Assembly (NCBI GenBank): GCA_964633825.1
Contig: CAZWHE010000100.1
Location: forward strand, 1 to 15,298
DNA: 15,298 nt
DNA from: CAZWHE01 sp964633825
GTDB lineage: Bacteria > Planctomycetota > B15-G4 > CAYZWU01
Direction: 5' to 3'
This document shows positions 6,899-13,508 of the stretch, in pieces. Position numbers and translations under genes: made by a program. The notes beneath the pieces are model-generated. The model was given only the letters and a program-made list of their open reading frames with translations. It ran no database searches and was not told the DNA's origin. Position 1 is the stretch's first letter. Each line of letters begins with the position of its first letter.

Positions 6899-8162
6899 TC
6901 TCGGTTTGACAATCGCGTTCCCCCAGCACCGACACAGTGCCGTATTCCCCATCATAACCGGGCAGGACGCTCACCCTCCCCTGTCTCATTTTCCGGATCG
7001 CTTCCTTGAGACGGGGGGGAGCGATCTCGCCGAATTCATCGACGGGATAATCTTTTAAAATCGCAATCTCGGACCCCACGTTCTCGATAAGATTCTTGTA
7101 CTCTTTCATGACCGTCTTGGTCGCCGGTCCGCGGCCGAGGATCTCGCCCAGAATCTCCTGAAGAGGGATCAGGCTGACATATTCGATACCATTGGCGGGC
7201 CGGAATCCCTCGGCCCGATCGGCCAGCTCCTCGACCCGGTGGAGAACGCCCAGGGTCGCCTTGCGACCGCAGGTTGGGCAGAGCCCGCCCGCGGCTTTGC
7301 TTTGTGAAGGTTTCATCCTCATACCGCAGGAACGATGGCCGTCGTAATGGTATTTGCCCTCTTCCGGGAAAAACTCGATCGTTCCGCTGAATCCGACCGT
7401 TTCGGGGTTTTCGAGGGCGCGCTTGATCGCCGGGTAAGAGAGCTCCGTGTCGAACAGGTTCGCCTCGCGGCCCAATCTGGAGGGTGAATGGGCGTCCGAG
7501 TTCGAGATCAGCGCGATCCTGTCGAGCTGAGAAAGGCGCCGGTTCATCGGAGGATCGGATGAGAGGCCGGTCTCGGCGGCGAAAACATAATCGCTCAGGT
7601 CGTCGAAGCATTCGTCCAGAGAATCGAATCCGGATTTGGAGCCGAGCATGGAAAAGTGAGGGGTCCAGATATGGGCGGGCACGAGGAAAGCGTCATCGGA
7701 AGAATCGAGTGTGATTTCCAGAAGGTCGCGGCTGTCGAGGCCCAGAATCGGCCTTCCGTCCGATGCCAGATTGCCGATGGCATCCAGCTTCTTTCTGATA
7801 CGGCCGGCTGTTTCGAAATCAGGCGCAAAGAGAAGGTTGTGGACCTTGCGAACACGTCCGTTTCGTTTATAGATGCTCGATATCTCAGTAGTCAGAAGAA
7901 ATCGAACCCGGCGCGCACGGGGAGGCAGGAATTCTTCGGCCAGGCCTTTTCCGTATCTTTTCTTGAGAGTGAAGAGACCGTCTTCAGCGGGTAGAAGTTT
8001 CTTTCTGAGCTCTGAAAACCACTCGGGGTGTGTGAAATCGCCTGTCCCGACCACGGCCAGCCCTTTCCTTCTTCCCCAGAGGTCGAGGTGTTCGAGGTCG
8101 CTCGAGCGGCTCGTCGCCCGTGAATATTTCGAGTGAACGTGAAAATCGGCAATGAATCTCAT
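6885..8162 (-). CDS. endoQ: Endonuclease Q, PHP-family DNA repair nuclease
   Basis: EndoQ nicks DNA 5' of deaminated bases (uracil, hypoxanthine) and abasic sites. It is known from Thermococcales and a scattering of bacteria. The 425-residue product starts with the PHP metal-site motif DFHVHSKYS (H8, H10). Further likely metal ligands are D42 and H45 in GDFTHPEW, E93 in TTEIS, H108 in VHNL, H164 and H169 in PAHIWTPHFS, and D223 and H225 in SNSDAHS. A small zinc-binding insert follows, with H276, C279, C295 and C298 (DGHRSCG...CPTCG) and then GVLHRVEELADR. This arrangement is typical of EndoQ and of PHP proteins annotated as UvrD-like. The start ATG (8162-8160) overlaps the protease stop TGA as ATGA, so translation is probably coupled to that gene. 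A PHP phosphoesterase of another kind is possible, but the zinc insert and length favour EndoQ. Confidence 0.85.
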   Translation of the reverse strand: MRFIADFHVHSKYSRATSRSSDLEHLDLWGRRKGLAVVGTGDFTHPEWFSELRKKLLPAEDGLFTLKKRYGKGLAEEFLPPRARRVRFLLTTEISSIYKRNGRVRKVHNLLFAPDFETAGRIRKKLDAIGNLASDGRPILGLDSRDLLEITLDSSDDAFLVPAHIWTPHFSMLGSKSGFDSLDECFDDLSDYVFAAETGLSSDPPMNRRLSQLDRIALISNSDAHSPSRLGREANLFDTELSYPAIKRALENPETVGFSGTIEFFPEEGKYHYDGHRSCGMRMKPSQSKAAGGLCPTCGRKATLGVLHRVEELADRAEGFRPANGIEYVSLIPLQEILGEILGRGPATKTVMKEYKNLIENVGSEIAILKDYPVDEFGEIAPPRLKEAIRKMRQGRVSVLPGYDGEYGTVSVLGERDCQTEITLR

Positions 8163-10600
8163 TCTTTTTCCGGCTGGCCGGCATCAACCGGTGTTCTTGT
8201 TTTTCCTCCCGCCTTCGTCACCTCGTCAACCGCCGCTTCGGTTGTGAAAGTCTTGTCGGCAAAGGTCTTGTATTGTGGAAAATCGGACGCTGTGCGGTCT
8301 GATATTCTAAGCGCTTCGGCAATGGCGGCCTGGAGCTGCGAGTCTTCCTGGTAGTCGCCGAAAAAGAGTCCCCCCGGGAAGGGATGACCCCTTTCGTCGG
8401 AAACCCTTTTCCTGATCTCCGTGCGGATCCATTTTCTGATGTCGTCCTTGGGAAGGTGGGTTTCGAGATTGTCATAGAACTCGTCGAATTCGGGATAACG
8501 GGACGTTTCGAAGAAATCGCTGTAAGCAAGCTCGGCAAAGAGCTCCTTGTTCGCATCGTAGTGCTCGGCAACGTAGTCCTTGAAAATCTTCCTTTCGATC
8601 AGGTCGATGAGCTCTTCTTCTTTCCAAGACTTGATCCTCTTGTAGGAAACCTTCAGGTCGGGTTTGATGCCGCCCTCCTGGATCACGGCGCCGGTTTCAT
8701 CGTCCCTGAGGGTGTGGATGCTCTGGTCGTTGGGAAGATAATACATGGCCGTTGTGATCTTGATCATGGGGCCGATGTCGAATTTTCCGTTGTTATTGAG
8801 ATCCTCGTAATTTTCACCCACGTCGTATGTGTCGTTCCCGTTGGCGTCCTCCCAGGTTTCGGGCATGCGGCAGGCGAGCTGCATGGGTGTTTGAACGGAG
8901 CCTTTCCCATATGTCATGTCTCCGACGATTGTTGCTCTGCCATAGTGCTTGAGGGCTCCGGCAAGGATTTCCGACGCGCTGGCGCTGTTGTCATTGACCA
9001 AGACCGTGAGCGGGCCGTCCCATTCCACGTTGGATTTGTAAGAATAGTAATCCCGGCGGTCCTGAATGCGCCCGTCCGTATAGACAATGAGCTTTCCCGG
9101 GGGGAGGAAGAAAGACGAAACCAGCACGGCTTCCCTCAGATATCCCCCCGTGTTGTTGCGCACATCGACGATAAGGGCCTTGGCGCCCTTCTCTTTGATT
9201 TTTTTCAGAACCTGTTCCATTTCGATGTGACAGTTCTTGGAAAACTGCTTGATCTCGATGTATGCGATCTCTCCGGGGAACCATCCGGAATCGAGGCACG
9301 GGATCGATATCTTTTCTCGGGTGATTGTGAAATTTCTCTCATCCTTCCAGCCGGGCCTGTAGACCGTTATGGTCACTTCCGTATCGGGCTCGCCTTTGAG
9401 CCTGTTGATGATGGTTTCGTTGTCGTGGTTGAATGTTTCCCATCCGTCGACCTTCCAGATCTGGTCGCCCGAACGGAGCCCTGCATGGTAGGCCGGGCCG
9501 GAATAGAGCGGGCGCGTGATGGTGAAGACACCGTCCACCGTATCCACGAAGGCGCCGATCCCGGCATAATTCCTGTGCATGTCGATTCTCCAGCGCTCGT
9601 TTTCTTTCTGGCTGAAGTAAGTGGAATGGGGATCGAGGTAGTTGAGCATGCCTTTTGCGGCCGCTGTCAGGAGCTTCTCCGTGCCTTCCCGATCCTGGTA
9701 ACGGTCACCGAGAATGTGGGCGCCTCGAATTCTCTCGATGATTTCAGAAACAAGGTCGAGACCGGAGAAGGAGGGACTCATCTGTGCCCCCCGTTCGACG
9801 CCCATCGCCCTTTCGGTCAGTGAATTCAGGTAATGGAGCTCGAGCCGGCGTTTTTGAAGGATGAGCCTGGCGAGCCGGCCTTTCTCCGTGGGATCCTTCT
9901 CGACCTCCCTGAGGACGCGGTAACCCGAGGTTTCACCGATTTCGCCCAGGGCCAAGGCGGCCGTGATCCTGATCTCCCTGTCGTCCGATTCGAGCGTGGC
10001 TTCCAGGTGTCTCTTCGCTTTCTGGGAAAAACGGCTCGATATTTCGTGAAGCGTTCGGGCCGCCTGAATCCTTAAAAAAGGATCGTTTTCTTCGTCAATG
10101 GTCCGATTCAGTTCCTTCTCAACACGAAAGAGAATTTTATCGTCCGTATGAGTGGCGATCGCCAAAAGCCTGAACGCTTCGAGATGGATGCTGCTCTTCT
10201 CTGTCTGGATCATTTCGAGGAGAATGGAAATGGCGTCTTCGTCGTTGTCCGAGTCGAGCATGGCTCTGGCGCATCCCAGCGAGATTTTGGGATCTTTCTT
10301 CTCCATGGAGTGAATTATTTTCAGGGCCGAATCCTTCATCAGGCTGGAATCGTTGTTATCATTGATGATCTCGGCGAGCTCGGCGGATAAGTGCCAGAGC
10401 TCAGAGAGATCGGATGATTCCATTTCCGCCAAAATTTCCTCGATTCTGGGCTTCAGATCGTCGATCTGCGATTCCTGGTCATAATTCACTGTTCCCATAT
10501 AAATAAGCGCCGGTGCGCAAGCTTTGGACGAGGCCGAGTTGAAGGAGATTGAAATGAGCAGCGCCAAGGCGAAGAAGCCTGTTTTTGGGAAAAATTTCAT
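8159..10600 (-). CDS. Exported HEAT-PDZ-S41 tail-specific (CtpA-type) protease
   Basis: The 813-residue product starts with a signal peptide (MKFFPKTGFFALALLISISF, likely cut near residues 23-27), so it should act in the periplasm or envelope. Residues 45-250 are HEAT-like helices (for example RIQAARTLHEIS and RITAALALGEIGE). Residues 280-330 are the usual N-terminal part of CtpA enzymes (LLTAAAKGMLNYLDPHSTYF), 340-415 a PDZ domain (YAGIGAFVD...AGLRSGDQIWKVDG), and 440-655 the S41 core. The likely Ser/Lys dyad is S541 in NDNSASASEILAG and K566 in TYGKGSVQ, with the 25-residue spacing seen in CtpA and Prc. Between K566 and ITTAMYYLP sits an insert (about 572-612) with two EF-hand-like loops. 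Residues 655-813 are a charged C-terminal extension. Such enzymes trim the C-termini of envelope proteins, and the HEAT part may recruit a substrate or adaptor. It is the first gene of an operon with endoQ. Confidence 0.9.
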   Translation of the reverse strand: MKFFPKTGFFALALLISISFNSASSKACAPALIYMGTVNYDQESQIDDLKPRIEEILAEMESSDLSELWHLSAELAEIINDNNDSSLMKDSALKIIHSMEKKDPKISLGCARAMLDSDNDEDAISILLEMIQTEKSSIHLEAFRLLAIATHTDDKILFRVEKELNRTIDEENDPFLRIQAARTLHEISSRFSQKAKRHLEATLESDDREIRITAALALGEIGETSGYRVLREVEKDPTEKGRLARLILQKRRLELHYLNSLTERAMGVERGAQMSPSFSGLDLVSEIIERIRGAHILGDRYQDREGTEKLLTAAAKGMLNYLDPHSTYFSQKENERWRIDMHRNYAGIGAFVDTVDGVFTITRPLYSGPAYHAGLRSGDQIWKVDGWETFNHDNETIINRLKGEPDTEVTITVYRPGWKDERNFTITREKISIPCLDSGWFPGEIAYIEIKQFSKNCHIEMEQVLKKIKEKGAKALIVDVRNNTGGYLREAVLVSSFFLPPGKLIVYTDGRIQDRRDYYSYKSNVEWDGPLTVLVNDNSASASEILAGALKHYGRATIVGDMTYGKGSVQTPMQLACRMPETWEDANGNDTYDVGENYEDLNNNGKFDIGPMIKITTAMYYLPNDQSIHTLRDDETGAVIQEGGIKPDLKVSYKRIKSWKEEELIDLIERKIFKDYVAEHYDANKELFAELAYSDFFETSRYPEFDEFYDNLETHLPKDDIRKWIRTEIRKRVSDERGHPFPGGLFFGDYQEDSQLQAAIAEALRISDRTASDFPQYKTFADKTFTTEAAVDEVTKAGGKTRTPVDAGQPEKE

Positions 10601-10670
10601 CAGAGATTGTTTTCCTTTCTTTTATAGTCCCGGCTTGATTGATCCGGTGTTCAGCTTTATATACGGCCTC

Positions 10671-10691
10671 TCGTTTCGAAAATCAAAACGA
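10671..10691 (-). other. Leader hairpin D of the S41 protease mRNA
   Basis: TCGTTT (10671-10676) and AAACGA (10686-10691) form a six-pair inverted repeat with a 9-base loop. It is AT-rich and weaker than the upstream hairpins, and could arise by chance. It is the last of four inverted repeats between the promoter and the start codon. Confidence 0.4.
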
Positions 10692-10706
10692 AAGAAGCAC
10701 GATCTT

Positions 10707-10722
10707 GCCCGCAGTGGCGGGC
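10707..10722 (-). other. Leader hairpin C of the S41 protease mRNA
   Basis: GCCCGC and GCGGGC form a perfect six-pair GC stem with a 4-base loop. No T run follows on the minus strand, so it is not an intrinsic terminator. It lies between the shared purine-rich block (10722-10734) and hairpin D. Confidence 0.55.
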
Positions 10723-10734
10723 GATTCCTCTTTT
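10722..10734 (-). repeat. Shared purine-rich leader block, copy 2
   Basis: The minus strand reads AAAAGAGGAATCG and matches AAAAGAGGATCG at 4817-4828 with one inserted base. It follows hairpin B by two bases. It is short, so taken alone it would be weak. Its value is the co-occurrence with the two longer shared blocks. Confidence 0.5.
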
Positions 10735-10736
10735 AT

Positions 10737-10777
10737 GGAGATTGAGCTGCGGCGGACAGCCGTCGGTTCTAATCTCC
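10737..10777 (-). repeat. Leader hairpin element, copy 2
   Basis: On the minus strand, GGAGATT and AATCTCC close a stem around the conserved apical part CCGACGGCTGTCCGCCGC. It aligns with 4752-4791 at 37 of 41 columns and has the same orientation relative to the downstream gene. Compared with copy 1, two of the three substitutions replace a G with A and break pairs in the middle of the stem. There is no compensatory change, so the comparison does not itself prove selection for RNA structure. The outer seven pairs and the CGGC/GCCG apical stem are kept. Confidence 0.75.
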
Positions 10778-10779
10778 AT

Positions 10780-10811
10780 GTGCAACGCCGCTCGCAGAGT
10801 CGGCGTTGCAC
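10780..10811 (-). repeat. Perfect 11-bp palindromic hairpin A at the 5' end of the protease leader
   Basis: GTGCAACGCCG and CGGCGTTGCAC form a perfect 11-pair stem with a 10-base loop. The predicted transcription start for the minus strand is at about 10812, so the mRNA would open with this hairpin. The half from 10781 to 10797 is nearly identical to 4801-4817 in the other HEAT-gene leader, where the partner arm is missing. No T run follows. A 5'-terminal stabilising hairpin, a protein-binding site or part of a larger RNA element are all possible. Confidence 0.7.
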
Positions 10812-10818
10812 TATCTTA

Positions 10819-10827
10819 TATATATCA
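10819..10827 (-). promoter_or_regulatory. Extended -10 promoter of the S41 protease-endoQ operon
   Basis: Read on the minus strand, TGATATATA is a TGn-TATATA extended -10 element. No good -35 is visible at the usual distance, which extended -10 promoters can tolerate. Transcription would start near 10812, at the foot of hairpin A, leaving a leader of about 210 bases. Confidence 0.45.
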
Positions 10828-10919
10828 TCTATCGGAGTAATGGAGATACATCTGTAGGGACGGGGGAATCGTAACATCACCAAAAAAAAGGGAGATGGAT
10901 CGAAAGTGAGTTTGTGGTT

Positions 10920-10933
10920 TGTCATTCATGACA
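10920..10933. promoter_or_regulatory. Candidate operator palindrome upstream of the efp promoter
   Basis: TGTCAT and ATGACA are perfect inverted six-base arms separated by TC, ending one base before the -35 hexamer TTGACA. The position suits an activator or repressor site. The sequence is short and could occur by chance, and no regulator family is implied. Confidence 0.3.
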
Positions 10934-10934
10934 C

Positions 10935-10963
10935 TTGACACCCGGCCCATGGTTCCTGATACT
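10935..10963 (+). promoter_or_regulatory. Sigma70 promoter of the efp-accB-accC cluster
   Basis: A perfect -35, TTGACA (10935-10940), is followed after 17 bases by GATACT (10958-10963), which matches four of six -10 positions. Transcription would start near 10970, giving a leader of about 50 bases before the efp start. The open frame that begins at 10935 coincides with the -35 box and is therefore not the gene start. Confidence 0.65.
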
Positions 10964-11008
10964 CCGTGAGAAATATCATCCGGAGATTGTTGGGTTCAGA
11001 TTGGTTAC

Positions 11009-11015
11009 AAAGGAG
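11009..11015 (+). promoter_or_regulatory. Ribosome binding site that sets a TTG start for efp
   Basis: AAAGGAG lies 6 bases before TTG 11022. No ATG in frame between here and the promoter would give the normal EF-P N-terminus, and starting at TTG yields the family's usual length and loop position. Confidence 0.8.
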
Positions 11016-11021
11016 AACGCT

Positions 11022-11591
11022 TTGCCCACTATTTCGACAAATGACTTCAAAAATGGAATGACGATCATACTAAGGAACGAATTGTGGGATATCGTCGAAT
11101 TTCAGTTCGTTAAGCCCGGCAAGGGGGGGGCCTTTGTTCGGACAAAACTCAAAAACGTGAAAACTGGCTCCGTACTGGAGCATACTTTCGATTCGAAGGC
11201 CAAAGTCGAGCAGGCAATCATCGAAAAAAAGGAAATGGAGTACCTCTATCGGGACAGCGATAGCTTCTTTTTCATGGACCCCGACTCTTACGAGCAGATC
11301 CCTATAGGGATGGACCTCTTGAAGCCCCTGCTCCCCTTCCTCAAGGAGAACACGGTCTGCGGTTTCAAGCTCAGCGGGGACGAGATCCTCACCGTGGCCC
11401 TGCCCGATTTCATGATCTTCGAGATCACGGATACAGCCCCGTGGATCAAGGGGAGCACGGCGACGGCGGGCCTGAAACCGGCCGAGATCGAGACAGGAAC
11501 GAGTATCAAGGTCCCGCTCTATATGACGACGGGCGAAAAGGTCCGTGTCGATACGCGTACGGGTGAGTTCATTGAGAGAGTCAATGAATAG
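11022..11591 (+). CDS. efp: Elongation factor P
   Basis: EF-P binds between the P and E sites of the ribosome and relieves stalling at polyproline and similar stretches. The 189-residue product has the three beta-barrel domains expected: the KOW-like domain I (NDFKNGMTIILRNELWDIVE), domain II (MDPDSYEQIPI) and the OB-like domain III ending in GEKVRVDTRTGEFIERV. The tip of the domain I loop reads VKPGKGGAF, with K34 at the position that E. coli EpmA and EpmB beta-lysylate, so this is a lysine-type rather than arginine-type EF-P. An EpmA-like ligase is encoded at 3353-4657. The start is TTG 11022, set by a strong ribosome binding site. The gene opens a tight plus-strand cluster with accB 40 bases downstream, an arrangement common in bacteria. 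Confidence 0.95.
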   Translation: MPTISTNDFKNGMTIILRNELWDIVEFQFVKPGKGGAFVRTKLKNVKTGSVLEHTFDSKAKVEQAIIEKKEMEYLYRDSDSFFFMDPDSYEQIPIGMDLLKPLLPFLKENTVCGFKLSGDEILTVALPDFMIFEITDTAPWIKGSTATAGLKPAEIETGTSIKVPLYMTTGEKVRVDTRTGEFIERVNE

Positions 11592-11631
11592 TATAATGGC
11601 GTTCAGTGTTCGAAACTGACGGGAGCCTTCC

Positions 11632-12108
11632 ATGGATATCTACAAAAAGGCCAAGGAACTGATCGAATTGATGAAGGACGTCGATCTCGATGAAATCGAG
11701 ATCAAGGACGGCGTGAGAGAGATCAGGCTGACGAAACACTCCGCCCCGGTTCTCGGAGCCGCTCCGTCCCTGCCCGTATCGTCCCAGGCGGCCGTTCCCG
11801 GTCCTGCTTCACCGTCCGTCTCCGAACCGCAAAAAGAAGAAAACAAATCGTCGCCCCATATGGAAAACACCGCCGAGTTCAAATCTCCCATGGTCGGCAC
11901 TTTTTACCGGGCGCCCAGCCCGGAATCTCCCCCTTATTCGACCGAGGGGGACAAGGTGAACAAAGATACGGTTATCTGTATCATCGAGGCGATGAAGGTC
12001 ATGAACGAAATCAAAGCGGAGATGGAGGGTGAGATCCTCGAAATTCTTGTTGAAAACGGCGAGGCCGTCGAATTCGGCCAGCCTCTTTTCCTGATCCGCA
12101 AGAAATGA
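11632..12108 (+). CDS. accB: Biotin carboxyl carrier protein of acetyl-CoA carboxylase
   Basis: BCCP carries carboxybiotin between the biotin carboxylase and carboxyltransferase subunits for malonyl-CoA formation in fatty acid synthesis. The 158-residue product has the typical parts: a short N-terminal helix region (IYKKAKELIELMKDVDLDEIEIKDG), a Pro/Ala/Ser-rich linker (about 38-80) and a C-terminal biotinyl domain (about 82-157). The biotinylated lysine is K122 in EAMKVMNEI. The usual motif is AMKM, and Val at the last position is a mild variation. GGGAG lies a few bases before ATG 11632. It sits between efp and accC and is almost certainly in their operon. TATAAT at 11592-11597 just after the efp stop might be an internal -10, but no -35 is spaced correctly. 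Confidence 0.95.
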   Translation: MDIYKKAKELIELMKDVDLDEIEIKDGVREIRLTKHSAPVLGAAPSLPVSSQAAVPGPASPSVSEPQKEENKSSPHMENTAEFKSPMVGTFYRAPSPESPPYSTEGDKVNKDTVICIIEAMKVMNEIKAEMEGEILEILVENGEAVEFGQPLFLIRKK

Positions 12109-12124
12109 ATGAAGGGCCTTCCCC

Positions 12125-13471
12125 ATGTTCAAGAGGATTCTGATTGCAAACCGCAGTGAAATCGCACTTCGTGTGATCAGGGCCTGCAGGGAGCTCGGAA
12201 TCGAAGTGGTCGCCGTTTACTCCGAAGCGGACGCGGACGCCGGCTACCTCGATCTGGCTGATGAGACGATTTGTATCGGGCCCGCGCGATCGGGGAGCAG
12301 CTACCTCGACATCCCCAGAATTATTTCCGCCGCCGAGGTGACGGACGTTCAGGCCATCCATCCGGGCTACGGCTTTCTCGCAGAAAACGATCACTTCGCC
12401 GAGGTCTGCCAATCGTGCGGAATCGCCTTTATCGGTCCGAATCCCGAAACGATTGCCCTCGTCGGCAATAAATCTGCAGCCCGACAGCTGGCCATGGAAA
12501 ACAATGTTCCCGTGATTCCGGGCTCCAAGTCGGTGATCGAGGATGACAAGGAAGCCCTCAAGACCGCTCAAGCGATCGGGTATCCCGTAATCATCAAGGC
12601 ATCGGCCGGCGGAGGAGGTCGCGGAATGCGCGTTGCCCACAACGACATCTCTCTCGTCAACTCCTTTCTGGCGGCTCGGGCCGAGGCAGAGGCCGCCTTC
12701 GGGGATTCTTCCGTCTACATGGAGAAATATATAGAAAATCCGAGGCACATCGAGATCCAGGTCCTGGGCGACGCCGAAGGAAACATTGTCCATCTCGGGG
12801 AAAGGGACTGCTCTCTCCAGCGAAGACATCAGAAGCTCATCGAAGAATCTCCCAGCCCTATTCTGACCGTAAAGCTCCGGGAAAAAATGGGCCGGGCGGC
12901 GGTGAAGCTCTGCAAAGCCGCCGGTTATGTCAACGCGGGGACAGTGGAGTTCCTCTTTGATGAGAACAAAAACTTCTACTTCATGGAGGTGAATGCCAGA
13001 ATACAGGTCGAGCATCCCGTGACCGAGATGGTAACGGGATTCGATCTGGTCAAAGCCCAGCTGCGCATTGCTTCCGGTGAAAAACTCTGGTTCGGCCAAG
13101 AAGACGTCCGGATCGACGGATGCGCCATCGAATGCCGGATCAACGCGGAAGACCCCGCCGATAATCTGAGACCCTGTCCCGGAAAAATCGACGGCTACTA
13201 TCAGCCCGGAGGGCGCGGCGTTCGCGTTGATTCGCACGTATACTCCGGGTATACGGTGCCCGCACACTACGATTCCATGATCGCGAAACTGATCGTACAC
13301 GGGGACTGCCGGAAAAAAACGATCGGAATCCTGAAACGGGCGCTTGACGAGTATAATATCAATGGAGTCAAGACAACGATTCCGCTCCACCGTGATATTG
13401 TGAGACATCCTCAGTTCGCGAAGGGACGGTACGACACCTCGTTTATCGAGGCGGTCTTTCTGAACCAGTAG
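12125..13471 (+). CDS. accC: Biotin carboxylase subunit of acetyl-CoA carboxylase
   Basis: AccC is an ATP-grasp enzyme that carboxylates the biotin on AccB using bicarbonate and ATP. The 448-residue length is normal. The N-terminal domain starts FKRILIANRSEIALRVIRAC and contains IHPGYGFLAEN. The ATP-grasp part has the glycine-rich loop KASAGGGGRGMR, the segment YIENPRHIEIQVLGD, RDCSLQRRHQKLIEE and the metal-binding stretch EVNARIQVEHPVTE. The C-terminal domain shows CAIECRINAEDP and GYTVPAHYDSMIAKL. All expected catalytic stretches are intact. It starts 17 bases after the accB stop, so the two subunits are made from one message. The carboxyltransferase genes accA and accD are not in the window. 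Confidence 0.97.
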   Translation: MFKRILIANRSEIALRVIRACRELGIEVVAVYSEADADAGYLDLADETICIGPARSGSSYLDIPRIISAAEVTDVQAIHPGYGFLAENDHFAEVCQSCGIAFIGPNPETIALVGNKSAARQLAMENNVPVIPGSKSVIEDDKEALKTAQAIGYPVIIKASAGGGGRGMRVAHNDISLVNSFLAARAEAEAAFGDSSVYMEKYIENPRHIEIQVLGDAEGNIVHLGERDCSLQRRHQKLIEESPSPILTVKLREKMGRAAVKLCKAAGYVNAGTVEFLFDENKNFYFMEVNARIQVEHPVTEMVTGFDLVKAQLRIASGEKLWFGQEDVRIDGCAIECRINAEDPADNLRPCPGKIDGYYQPGGRGVRVDSHVYSGYTVPAHYDSMIAKLIVHGDCRKKTIGILKRALDEYNINGVKTTIPLHRDIVRHPQFAKGRYDTSFIEAVFLNQ

Positions 13472-13495
13472 TTGTGGATTTCATCGATGAATGAC

Positions 13496-13500
13496 GGAGA
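13496..13500 (+). promoter_or_regulatory. Ribosome binding site that sets the amaP start
   Basis: GGAGA lies 8 bases before ATG 13509. The in-frame ATG at 13491 has only a poor site and would add six polar residues ahead of the first membrane segment. Confidence 0.55.
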
Positions 13501-13508
13501 CACGAACA

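Larger units (their letters stand above)
10601..11021. other. 421-bp divergent intergenic region between the protease and efp
   Basis: This non-coding stretch separates the minus-strand protease operon from the plus-strand efp operon. From 10601 to 10827 it holds the protease leader, with four hairpins in series and an extended -10 element. From 10920 to 10963 it holds a small palindrome and the efp promoter. The AT-rich stretch 10828-10919, including a run of eight A at 10882-10889, shows nothing I can name. A short minus-strand frame crosses the region but has no ribosome binding site and runs through the hairpins. Confidence 0.7.

Noticed and set aside
8384..9823. 479-residue open frame on the plus strand opposite the S41 protease
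   Set aside because: It is antisense to a protease with intact catalytic motifs. The translation has no recognisable domain and the codon pattern is that of the reverse strand.
10780..10811. Hairpin A as an intrinsic terminator
   Set aside because: No T run follows the stem on either strand, and it lies just after a promoter rather than after a gene.
10683..10925. 80-residue open frame on the minus strand in the protease leader
   Set aside because: It has no ribosome binding site, crosses hairpins A and B and the predicted promoter, and the translation looks random.
10935..11021. N-terminal extension of EF-P from 10935
   Set aside because: That start codon is part of the -35 box TTGACA. 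The strong ribosome binding site at 11009-11015 and the EF-P family length both indicate TTG 11022.
12011..13408. 465-residue open frame on the minus strand opposite accC
   Set aside because: It is a shadow of accC, whose conserved ATP-grasp motifs are all on the plus strand.
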